From Bordetella parapertussis (GTDB taxonomy: Bacteria > Pseudomonadota > Gammaproteobacteria > Burkholderiales > Burkholderiaceae_C), in NCBI GenBank assembly GCA_945900695.1, contig CAMDJU010000207.1, positions 1-5,059 on the forward strand: a stretch of DNA of 5,059 nucleotides. Direction: 5' to 3'. Both the position numbers and the translations under genes were made by a program. Within the stretch, counting starts at the first letter, position 1, and each line of letters opens with the position of its first letter. The notes below the pieces were generated by a model, which was given only the letters and a program-made list of their open reading frames with translations, did no database searches and was not told the origin of the DNA. Positions 1 to 5,059 of the stretch are shown here, one piece after another.

Positions 1-1149
1 GAAGGCGGTGTGTTGCGCGAGGCGGACATGGTGGCCCTGCTCAGCGCTGGGGCCCACCCCAGCCGCAACCCGGCGCAAAACATGGCCGACCTGCGCGCCC
101 AAATTGCCGCCAATGAAAAAGGCGTGCAAGAGTTGCGCCGCATGGTGGCTCACTACGGTTTACCGGTGGTGCAAGCCTATATGGGCCATGTGCAAGACAA
201 CGCCGAAGAGTCGGTGCGCCGCGCGATTGAGCTGTTGGGCCCTCGCTTGGCGCCAGCGAATGCAGCGCAAGGGCCCCAGGCTTTTGTGCTTGAACTCGAC
301 AACGGCGCGCGCATCCAAGTGGCGGTGCGCATTGATGTGCACAAGCGTTGTGCGGTGGTGGACTTCACCGGCACCTCGCCCCAGCAAAGCAACAACTTCA
401 ATGCGCCCAAGGCGGTGTGCATGGCGGCGGTGTTGTATGCGTTTCGCAGCCTGGTCAATGACGACATCCCGCTCAATGCCGGCTGCTTGAAACCGATCGA
501 GGTCATCATCCCCGAGGGCTGCATGCTCAATCCACAGTACCCGGCATCGGTGGTGGCGGGCAACGTGGAAACGTCGACGTGCATCACCAACGCCTTGATG
601 GGTGCCTTGGGTGTGATGGCGGGCTGCCAGCCGACGATGAACAACTTCACCTTTGGCAATGCCAGCCACCAGTATTACGAGACGATTGCCGGTGGCAGTG
701 GGGCCGGTGGTGTGTTTGACGCTCAGGGTGAGGCGGTGGGTGGTTTTGCGGGCACCAGCGTGGTTCAGACCCACATGACCAACTCGCGCCTGACCGACCC
801 CGAGGTGCTGGAGTTTCGCTTCCCGGTGCGCTTGCAGTCGTTTGCATTGCGCACCGGCTCTGGCGGCGCAGGTCGTTGGCACGGCGGTGACGGTGGTGTG
901 CGCCGGGTCGAGTTTTTACAGCCCATGACGGCCGCCATCCTCTCCAATGGCCGCGTGCACCCGGCGTTTGGCATGGCGGGCGGCCAGCCGGGGGCGGTAG
1001 GCATCAACCGGGTGGTCCGTGCCGATGGCACGGTGCTCGAGTTGGGCCACATTGGGCAGGTGCAAATGGCGGTGGGCGATGTGTTTGAAATCAGCACGCC
1101 CGGCGGCGGTGGCTACGGATTGGCCGAGGGTGGGGCCGACCAGGTTTGA
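1..1149 (+). CDS. Hydantoinase B / 5-oxoprolinase family protein, C-terminal part (5' end outside window)
   Basis: The reading frame is open from base 1 to a TGA at 1147-1149 and gives 382 residues with no start in the window, so this is the C-terminal part of a longer protein. Family features, in window residue numbers: a conserved NAGCLKP segment near 159-165, NNFTFGN followed by YYETIAGGSGAG, the HMTNSRLTDPEVLE block from H258, a GSGGAGRWHGGDGG stretch, and the near-terminal GGGGYG at 368-373. This family uses ATP to open cyclic amides. In 5-oxoprolinase, 5-oxo-L-proline is hydrolysed to L-glutamate by fused A (ATPase) and B halves; in N-methylhydantoinases the B half is a separate subunit. 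The resemblance seems closest to the fused 5-oxoprolinase type of about 1200 residues, but the upstream half is not visible, so fused or separate cannot be decided and the substrate is inferred. The enzyme is expected to be cytoplasmic. It converges on the lipopolysaccharide operon and overlaps its last gene. Confidence 0.9.
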   Translation, partial: EGGVLREADMVALLSAGAHPSRNPAQNMADLRAQIAANEKGVQELRRMVAHYGLPVVQAYMGHVQDNAEESVRRAIELLGPRLAPANAAQGPQAFVLELDNGARIQVAVRIDVHKRCAVVDFTGTSPQQSNNFNAPKAVCMAAVLYAFRSLVNDDIPLNAGCLKPIEVIIPEGCMLNPQYPASVVAGNVETSTCITNALMGALGVMAGCQPTMNNFTFGNASHQYYETIAGGSGAGGVFDAQGEAVGGFAGTSVVQTHMTNSRLTDPEVLEFRFPVRLQSFALRTGSGGAGRWHGGDGGVRRVEFLQPMTAAILSNGRVHPAFGMAGGQPGAVGINRVVRADGTVLELGHIGQVQMAVGDVFEISTPGGGGYGLAEGGADQV

Positions 1150-1448
1150 CCATTGACGGTCAAGCCTTGGGCGGCAAAGCGCTCGGCGCTGGCGCTGCGG
1201 ATGCCTTTGACGCGGCGCATCAAATCGGCCCAATCGGCAAAAGGTTTGCGCTGGCGCTCGGCCAAGATGGCCCGGCTCATGGCGGGCCCCATGCCGCGCA
1301 CACTGTCGAGCTCGGCTTCGCTGGCGAGGTTGATCTCTAAAGCCAGGGCCGCGCCCGCGAACCCGCACACCACGCCCAACAAAGCCAAGCGCATCAGGGC
1401 GGGCCATGCCATCCAGCCCAAGCGCGGGGGGCGGTTGACCCAGCCCAT
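1113..1448 (-). CDS. Small exported helix-hairpin-helix (ComEA-like) DNA-binding protein
   Basis: This 111-residue protein has a hydrophobic segment at about 20-36 after basic residues. An ALA-LE site at 34-38 suits signal peptidase I cleavage, so I infer a secreted or membrane-anchored product. The mature part is essentially one ComEA-type double helix-hairpin-helix domain: INLASEAELDSVRGMGP at 39-55, then a second hairpin around VKGI (80-83), ending near LTVNG (96-100). The domain typically binds DNA without sequence specificity. In true ComEA it takes up transforming DNA in the periplasm; whether this copy does so is not shown, because no other competence gene is present. The ATG at 1448 lies four bases after the hldD stop and has no clear Shine-Dalgarno sequence, so reinitiation after hldD is likely. 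ATGs at residues 13 and 19 are alternative starts that would still keep the signal segment. The last 11 residues (QTWSAPPSANP) are encoded opposite the 3' end of the 5-oxoprolinase-family gene. In the second hairpin the usual GIG is GIR. Confidence 0.85.
   Translation of the reverse strand: MGWVNRPPRLGWMAWPALMRLALLGVVCGFAGAALALEINLASEAELDSVRGMGPAMSRAILAERQRKPFADWADLMRRVKGIRSASAERFAAQGLTVNGQTWSAPPSANP
1143..1166 (+). terminator. Hairpin spanning the 5-oxoprolinase-family stop codon (possible weak terminator)
   Basis: In the plus-strand RNA, 1143-1151 (GGTTTGACC) pairs with 1158-1166 (GGTCAAGCC). This gives a nine-pair stem with one U-G wobble (1145/1164) around a six-base loop at 1152-1157. 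The stop codon lies in the left arm. No U-run follows (the next bases are TTGGGCGG), so it is not a canonical intrinsic terminator; it may slow polymerase or protect the 3' end. On the minus strand the wobble becomes an A-C mismatch, so the structure favours the plus-strand transcript. It could also be chance, because it lies inside the opposing gene. Confidence 0.3.
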
Positions 1449-1452
1449 GAAT

Positions 1453-2457
1453 TCAGGTGGGCGCTGTGGCCACCGACAGGGCCTGCATGTATTGGGCCAC
1501 GCCGGTTTGCACATCGGCAAACACATGATCGCAACCGGTGCGGCGCAAAGCACCCAGGTCGGCCTGGGTGAAGCACTGGTATTTGCCGCGCAAGGCATCG
1601 GGAAAGGGGATGTATTCGATCAGGCCTAGCGCTTGGGCTTGGGCCAAGTCAACGGGTTTGTTGGCGCTCAGGCTTTGCACCACGGCCAGGGCGACTTCGT
1701 TGAAGCTTTGCGCCCGGCCCGTGCCCAGGTTGAACACGCCGCTGGCGGTGGGGTGATCGAAAAACCACAGCTTGACCGCGACCACGTCGCCGACCCAGAC
1801 AAAGTCGCGCAGCTGTTCGCCGGGGCCGTAGCCGCCGTATTCGCCAAACAAACGCACCCGGCCATCGGCCTGGAACTGGCCATGCTGGTGGTAGGCCACG
1901 CTGGCCATGCGGCCCTTGTGTTGCTCGCGCGGGCCATAGACATTGAAGTAGCGAAAGCCGCACACCTGGTGCGCCACTTTGGAGAAATCGGGCCCGCATT
2001 CGCGGCGCATGCGCTGGTCAAACAGCAACTTGGAGTAGCCGTAGACATTGAGCGGTTTTTCAAATTCGGGGCGCTCGACAAAGCTGGCCGAGCCGCCATA
2101 GGTGGCGGCCGAGGAGGCATACAACAAGCGTGCGCCCAGGCGTTGGCAGGCAGCGAACAAGTCGCACGACAACTGGTAGTTGTTGTGCATCATGTACTGG
2201 CCATTGGTCTCCATGGTGTCGCTGCATGCGCCCTCGTGGAACACGGCTTCCACGCTGCCGAAGTCGCCCTTGGCAAAACGCGCATAGAAGTCACCCGCAT
2301 CTTGGTAATCGGCGATGTGCAGGTCGGCCAGGTTGCGAAACTTGTCGCCGTCGCGCAAATCGTCGACGGCGATGATGTCGGTGATGCCGCGCTGGTTCAG
2401 GCCTTGGATGATGTTGCTGCCGATAAAGCCAGCAGCGCCCGTGACAACAATGCGCAT
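1453..2457 (-). CDS. hldD: ADP-L-glycero-D-manno-heptose 6-epimerase
   Basis: The product (334 residues) converts ADP-D-glycero-beta-D-manno-heptose to the L-glycero form, the last step in making the inner-core heptose donor of lipopolysaccharide. It is a cytoplasmic NADP-dependent extended short-chain dehydrogenase. The N-terminal Rossmann motif GAAGFIGSN is at 7-15. The SS pair (115-116) and YGYSK (Tyr139, Lys143) form the active-site region. [11 protein letters not shown] at 168-178 is followed by HKGRMAS, where Lys181 matches the second catalytic base reported for E. coli HldD (Lys178 there). [15 protein letters not shown] at 242-256 is also typical. It is somewhat longer than the 310-residue E. 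coli protein, with a short non-conserved tail. The ATG at 2457 puts the glycine motif where the family has it, and AAGGGGG lies five bases upstream, overlapping the TAA of the kinase gene. Upstream in-frame starts would run into that gene and add sequence unlike the family. The gene is ten bases downstream of the kinase gene for the same pathway. Confidence 0.97.
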   Translation of the reverse strand: MRIVVTGAAGFIGSNIIQGLNQRGITDIIAVDDLRDGDKFRNLADLHIADYQDAGDFYARFAKGDFGSVEAVFHEGACSDTMETNGQYMMHNNYQLSCDLFAACQRLGARLLYASSAATYGGSASFVERPEFEKPLNVYGYSKLLFDQRMRRECGPDFSKVAHQVCGFRYFNVYGPREQHKGRMASVAYHQHGQFQADGRVRLFGEYGGYGPGEQLRDFVWVGDVVAVKLWFFDHPTASGVFNLGTGRAQSFNEVALAVVQSLSANKPVDLAQAQALGLIEYIPFPDALRGKYQCFTQADLGALRRTGCDHVFADVQTGVAQYMQALSVATAPT

Positions 2458-2462
2458 GGATG

Positions 2463-2469
2463 CCCCCTT
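2463..2469 (-). promoter_or_regulatory. Shine-Dalgarno sequence of hldD
   Basis: The minus strand reads AAGGGGG, then five bases (CATCC), then the hldD ATG. The first two As are the end of the TAA stop of the upstream kinase gene, so the stop codon and ribosome site overlap. This fixes the hldD start at 2457 and suggests coupled translation. Confidence 0.7.
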
Positions 2470-3415
2470 AAACCGGCGCTGCTGCGCCAAACAACTCGGC
2501 ATGCGACACGGTGGCCGTGCCCAGCTTGCCCACCACATAACCACCGGCCTTGTTGGCCCAGGGCATGGCTTCGCGCAATGACAAACCCGCACCCACCAGC
2601 ACCGCCAAGGTGGCGATCACCGTGTCGCCAGCACCCGTGACGTCAAACACCTCTTGGGCTTGCGCGCCCACATGGCTGGCGCCTTGGGCGTCAAACAGGC
2701 TCATGCCCTCTTCGCTGCGGGTGACGATCACCGCTTGCAAGCCCAATTGCTGGCGCAGGTTTTGCGCTTTGTCGGCGAGTTCTGGCTCAGAGTGCCAAGC
2801 ACCCACCACCTGTTGCATTTCGCTGCGGTTGGGGGTGATGACCGTGGCGCCTGCATAGGCGCGGTAGTCGCTGCCTTTGGGGTCAACCAACACCGGTTTG
2901 CCCAATGCGCGTGCGGCGGCAATCATGGGCGCCACATGGGTCAGGCCACCTTTGCCGTAGTCGGAGAACAGCACCACGCCATGCGCGGGCATCACGCGTT
3001 CAAAGCGCACCGATTGTTGTTCGAGCACCGCAGGGCTGGGGCGGCTTTCAAAATCGGCACGCAGCAGTTGCTGCTGGCGGCCAATCAAGCGCAACTTGAC
3101 GGTGGTGTGCAGGGTCGGGTCGCGCGCGAGTTCAGGGCGGATGCCGCTGCGCGCCACCAGGGCCTCAAATTGATGGCTGGCCGCATCGTCGCCAAGCACG
3201 CTGAGCAAACTCACCTGCCCACCCAGCGCGGCCACGTTGCTGGCCACATTGGCCGCGCCACCCAGGCGTTCTTCTTCGCGGGTGACACGCAGCACGGGCA
3301 CGGGGGCCTCGGGGCTGATGCGGTCGACTGCACCATACCAATAGCGGTCGAGCATGACGTCGCCCACCACCAAGACATGGCTCTGGGCCAACTGCGCAGG
3401 GGTCAGGTGTTTCAC
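2468..3415 (-). CDS. hldA: D-glycero-beta-D-manno-heptose-7-phosphate kinase (single-domain, HldA/RfaE1 type)
   Basis: This PfkB/ribokinase-family sugar kinase (315 residues) phosphorylates D-glycero-D-manno-heptose 7-phosphate at C1 with ATP, a cytoplasmic step early in ADP-heptose synthesis. Visible features: [15 protein letters not shown] at 14-28, the first PfkB signature region GGAANVASN at 52-60, SDYGKG at 151-156, DPKG at 178-181, ITPN at 193-196, and the second PfkB signature DVTGAGD at 258-264, with Asp264 the expected catalytic base. In E. coli HldE (about 477 residues) this domain is fused to a cytidylyltransferase-fold domain that attaches ADP. Here the protein ends soon after the kinase domain, so the adenylyltransferase (HldC/RfaE2 type) must be encoded elsewhere. 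The GTG start at 3415 is chosen because it overlaps the lapB TGA by four bases (GTGA), has GGAGG four bases upstream, and gives the family's usual length. An ATG at 3475 would lie 64 bases inside lapB and add residues unlike the family. Confidence 0.95.
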   Translation of the reverse strand: MKHLTPAQLAQSHVLVVGDVMLDRYWYGAVDRISPEAPVPVLRVTREEERLGGAANVASNVAALGGQVSLLSVLGDDAASHQFEALVARSGIRPELARDPTLHTTVKLRLIGRQQQLLRADFESRPSPAVLEQQSVRFERVMPAHGVVLFSDYGKGGLTHVAPMIAAARALGKPVLVDPKGSDYRAYAGATVITPNRSEMQQVVGAWHSEPELADKAQNLRQQLGLQAVIVTRSEEGMSLFDAQGASHVGAQAQEVFDVTGAGDTVIATLAVLVGAGLSLREAMPWANKAGGYVVGKLGTATVSHAELFGAAAPV

Positions 3416-4551
3416 AATTCCTCCACCCGCCTTGCGGGGTAACTGTCCCAGGCTTGGCAGCCCGGACATTGCCAAAAGTGTTGGGTGGCTTCAAAACCGC
3501 AGGCCGCACAGCGGTAGCGCAACAATGGTTTGACCGCCCGGGCCATGGCCTTTTGCAGGCCCTCGGGGGTATCTGTTTGACCTTGCATCCATTGGCTGGC
3601 GACCACCAGCGAAGGTTCTTTGTCCAGGTGCTGCAGGTACAGCGCGGGCACTGCGGCGGGGTCGTCCACGCCGATCAAATCGGCCAAGGCCTTCAACACG
3701 TCCAGCGAGGGTGTTTGCGCATAGGCCTGTTGCAACAAGTCGCGCACGGGGGCCACTTGCTGGCACTCTTGCGCCCAGCGCGCCAAATGCGGGGCCACCA
3801 AGGGCAGGGAGGTCGCTTGGGCTCGAGCCAATTCGATCAACAGGGCCAGAGCCTGTGGCGCCTGCCCAGCGCGGTGCAGGCCTTGGGCCAGGGCCAAGCT
3901 GGCCCGCACGTTGTGGGGCGACAAGGCCAAGGCCCGCTCCAGCAAGGCTTGCGCTGGCGGCCATTGTTCGGGGGTGTTCAAGGCCTGGGCTTGCTCGCAC
4001 AGGTAGTGGGCTTGGCGCGCTTGGAAGCTGCCTTCGCCAGACTGCGCGAGTTTGTCGGCCATGGCGGCGGCTTGGCCCCAGTCGCGCGAACGCTCGTAAA
4101 TGCTCAGCAATGCCAGGTGCGACATGGCCGCAAAGGCCGTGCCTTCGAGCAGGCGCAGCGCTTGTTCAGCGCGGTCAAGCAGGCCGGCTTTGAGGTAGTC
4201 CAGCGCCAAGGCGTGTTGGGCCCGGTCGCGGTCGTTTTGGCTCAGGTCGGCGCGGGCCAGCAGGTGTTGGTGCACCCGCACAGCGCGTTCGTATTCGCCA
4301 CGGCGGCGGAACAAATTGCCCAGCGCAAAGTGCAGCTCCGAGGTGTCGGGGTCGCTTTGCACGGCTTCAATGAAGGCGTCAATCGCTTGGTCTTGTTGCT
4401 CGTTGAGCAAATGGTTCAGGCCTTTGAAATAGGCTTTTGGGGTGCGTTGGTTGTCGAGCTTGAGTTGGCGCAGGTCAAAGCGCGACGCCAACCATCCCAA
4501 GGCAAAGGCCATGGGCAAGCCCAGCAGTATCCAGCCTTGGTCAAACTCCAT
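3412..4551 (-). CDS. lapB: Lipopolysaccharide assembly protein LapB (YciM), TPR protein with zinc ribbon
   Basis: The protein (379 residues; E. coli LapB has 389) shows the full LapB layout. One N-terminal membrane segment lies at about 7-22 (WILLGLPMAFALGWLA). A long array of tetratricopeptide repeats starts near residue 40 and includes the characteristic AYFKGLNHLLNEQQDQAIDAF and HFALGNLFRRRGEYERAVRVHQ. The C-terminal rubredoxin-like zinc ribbon has Cys348, Cys351, Cys362 and Cys365 (YRCAACGF, WQCPGCQAW). In E. coli LapB is anchored in the inner membrane facing the cytoplasm and promotes FtsH degradation of LpxC, limiting lipid A synthesis; it also interacts with lipopolysaccharide assembly proteins. 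Both the repeats and the metal site are needed there. All four metal ligands are present here, so the protein should be functional. The ATG at 4551 overlaps the lapA stop by 11 bases, with GAGG at 4561-4564 nine bases upstream. The repeat region is rich in Ala, Gln and Leu, less conserved than the two ends. Confidence 0.96.
   Translation of the reverse strand: MEFDQGWILLGLPMAFALGWLASRFDLRQLKLDNQRTPKAYFKGLNHLLNEQQDQAIDAFIEAVQSDPDTSELHFALGNLFRRRGEYERAVRVHQHLLARADLSQNDRDRAQHALALDYLKAGLLDRAEQALRLLEGTAFAAMSHLALLSIYERSRDWGQAAAMADKLAQSGEGSFQARQAHYLCEQAQALNTPEQWPPAQALLERALALSPHNVRASLALAQGLHRAGQAPQALALLIELARAQATSLPLVAPHLARWAQECQQVAPVRDLLQQAYAQTPSLDVLKALADLIGVDDPAAVPALYLQHLDKEPSLVVASQWMQGQTDTPEGLQKAMARAVKPLLRYRCAACGFEATQHFWQCPGCQAWDSYPARRVEEL
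3420..3424 (-). promoter_or_regulatory. Shine-Dalgarno sequence deciding the GTG start of hldA
   Basis: GGAGG on the minus strand lies within the last lapB codons, followed by AATT and GTG. The four-base spacing is a little short but workable. With the GTGA overlap of stop and start, it favours the GTG at 3415 over the ATG at 3475. Confidence 0.65.
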
Positions 4552-4846
4552 GCGGATCGGCCTCGTTCAGCTTGGGGTTCGGGGCTTCGTTGGGTGGGCT
4601 GGGGTGGGTGCGCGAACGGCGCACTTGTCGGTGTTCGCGCCACCACTTGGGCACCATCAGCAACACACCCAAGGTCAGGCCCAGCACAAACACGGCCAAG
4701 AGCACCAGCACCTGGGGCGCCAGCCACTGTTGGCCAAAAAAGAAATGCACCGTCACATCGTGCTGGTTGTTCAGCGCGAAGGCAAACAGGGTGAAAAAAA
4801 TGGCTGCTTTCAGCGTCCACTGAAGCAACCCGATGAGTTTCTTCAA
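4541..4846 (-). CDS. lapA: Lipopolysaccharide assembly protein A domain protein LapA (YciS, DUF1049)
   Basis: This small inner-membrane protein (101 residues) has the two-helix LapA pattern: a first hydrophobic helix at about 10-25 ending in FALNNQ, a short loop (HDVTVHFFFGQQW), and a second helix at about 43-65 (VLVLLAVFVLGLTLGVLL). A basic, proline-rich cytoplasmic tail follows (KWWREHRQVRRSR, then PSPPNEAPNPK). LapA is encoded beside LapB in many proteobacteria and is thought to act with it in lipopolysaccharide assembly; its exact role is less clear than LapB's. The start is TTG at 4846. An in-frame TGA at 4856-4858 excludes any start further upstream, GAGGAA lies five bases before the TTG, and starting later would cut into the first helix. 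The coding region ends inside lapB with an 11-base overlap, so the two are probably translationally coupled. Confidence 0.93.
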   Translation of the reverse strand: MKKLIGLLQWTLKAAIFFTLFAFALNNQHDVTVHFFFGQQWLAPQVLVLLAVFVLGLTLGVLLMVPKWWREHRQVRRSRTHPSPPNEAPNPKLNEADPHGV

Positions 4847-4901
4847 GTTGGTTCCTCAGGGGCTTGAAGATTCTAAGAGCGATGGGCGCACGGCGACCAC
4901 G
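4847..4901 (-). other. 55-base ihfB-lapA intergenic gap
   Basis: This is the only real intergenic space in the window. It holds the lapA Shine-Dalgarno sequence. I see no hairpin with a U-run, so nothing indicates that transcription from ihfB stops here, and lapA is probably at least partly transcribed with ihfB. A TAGAAT hexamer at 4870-4875 resembles a -10 element but has no good -35 at the right distance. Confidence 0.5.
4852..4857 (-). promoter_or_regulatory. Shine-Dalgarno sequence deciding the TTG start of lapA
   Basis: GAGGAA on the minus strand is followed by CCAAC and TTG. It overlaps an in-frame TGA (4856-4858), so translation of lapA cannot begin upstream. Strong ribosome binding with a weak TTG codon is consistent with modest lapA expression. 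Confidence 0.7.
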
Positions 4902-5059
4902 TCAAGGGGGAGGTTGCTCAAGCAACTTGGGGGTGCGTTGGTCCACCTCTTCGCGCAAGGCTTTGCCGGGCTTGAAGTGGGGCACGCGTTTTTCAGGAAT
5001 GGCCACTTGCTCGCCTGAGCGCGGGTTGCGACCCATGCGGGGAGGGCGGTGGCTGATGG
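4902..5059 (-). CDS. ihfB: Integration host factor subunit beta, C-terminal part (5' end outside window)
   Basis: Reading the minus strand from 5057, the visible 51 residues begin [18 protein letters not shown] and contain [14 protein letters not shown] before a TGA at 4902-4904. This closely follows the E. coli IHF-beta C-terminal half ([30 protein letters not shown]). The NP pair at visible residues 11-12 corresponds to the proline at the tip of the beta arm (Pro64 in E. coli) that wedges between base pairs and bends DNA. PxKxxPHFKPGKxL is shared with other HU/IHF proteins, but the [11 protein letters not shown] arm and the position before lapA favour IHF-beta. With IHF-alpha it forms a heterodimer that bends DNA sharply at specific sites in the nucleoid, aiding transcription, replication and recombination. 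The tail after GKAL is 17 residues against eight in E. coli and ends in PPP. It lies 55 bases upstream of lapA. Confidence 0.95.
   Translation of the reverse strand, partial: ISHRPPRMGRNPRSGEQVAIPEKRVPHFKPGKALREEVDQRTPKLLEQPPP

Noticed and set aside
160..882. A 240-codon minus-strand open frame inside the 5-oxoprolinase-family gene
   Set aside because: It has no ribosome site or domain, is rich in His and Arg, and lies wholly inside a gene with strong family motifs.
1449..1600. An upstream extension of the helix-hairpin-helix protein to about 161 residues
   Set aside because: It would overlap hldD by about 145 bases, adds Cys- and Pro-rich sequence unlike the family, and would place the signal peptide inside the protein.
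1633..2640. A 335-codon open frame on the plus strand opposite hldD
   Set aside because: The minus strand encodes an unmistakable epimerase. The plus frame crosses the hldD/hldA junction and shows no known motif.
3416..3475. An ATG start for the heptose kinase at 3475
   Set aside because: It lies 64 bases inside lapB, and the extra 20 residues match the out-of-frame lapB zinc-ribbon region, not kinase sequence. The GTG at 3415 has a ribosome site and a GTGA junction.
3454..4794. A 446-codon open frame on the plus strand opposite lapB and lapA
   Set aside because: It is a GC-rich shadow of well-recognised genes. Its translation is Gly-, Gln- and His-rich with no domain, and the opposite strand carries clear LapB and LapA motifs.
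4870..4904. A possible lapA promoter with TTGACG and TAGAAT on the minus strand
   Set aside because: The two hexamers are 24 bases apart against an ideal of about 17, and TTGACG overlaps the ihfB stop codon. No better -35 lies at the proper distance.
1..5059. A defence system, mobile element, CRISPR array or RNA gene
   Set aside because: Every part of the window is covered by recognised housekeeping or metabolic genes. I saw no direct repeats, transposase or integrase motifs, or tRNA-like folds.

Overview
The window looks like ordinary chromosomal sequence from a GC-rich betaproteobacterium. It is most likely from Burkholderiales and plausibly Comamonadaceae. This rests on protein resemblance and on remembered gene order in that group (ihfB, lapA, lapB, a separate heptose kinase gene, hldD, a helix-hairpin-helix gene); no search was run. 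Coding density is close to 100% and no stretch over 60 bases lies outside a gene. I see no tRNA, rRNA, insertion sequence, CRISPR array or phage gene.

Left part, plus strand (1-1149): the C-terminal 382 residues of a hydantoinase B / 5-oxoprolinase family enzyme whose start lies outside the window. Its 3' end meets the opposing operon tail to tail and overlaps it by 37 bp.

Rest of the window, minus strand, read from right to left: the 3' end of ihfB (DNA-bending protein IHF, beta subunit), a 55-base gap, then lapA, lapB, the heptose-7-phosphate kinase gene (hldA type, often called rfaE1), hldD (rfaD), and a small exported ComEA-like helix-hairpin-helix protein. From lapA onward the genes overlap or sit within 10 bases of each other: 11-base overlap, 4-base overlap, 10-base gap, 4-base gap. 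This points to one translationally coupled operon. Unusual start codons (TTG for lapA, GTG for hldA) are supported by Shine-Dalgarno sequences and the junctions.

Functionally, LapA and LapB are inner-membrane proteins. In E. coli LapB controls lipopolysaccharide output through FtsH-dependent turnover of LpxC. HldA and HldD are two steps in making ADP-L-glycero-beta-D-manno-heptose, the inner-core sugar donor. The operon therefore joins control of lipid A supply to supply of the core sugar placed on it. The helix-hairpin-helix protein at the end has no obvious link to lipopolysaccharide. I found no convincing sign of an undescribed system; the most interesting points are the tail-to-tail overlap and a hairpin across the 5-oxoprolinase-family stop codon.
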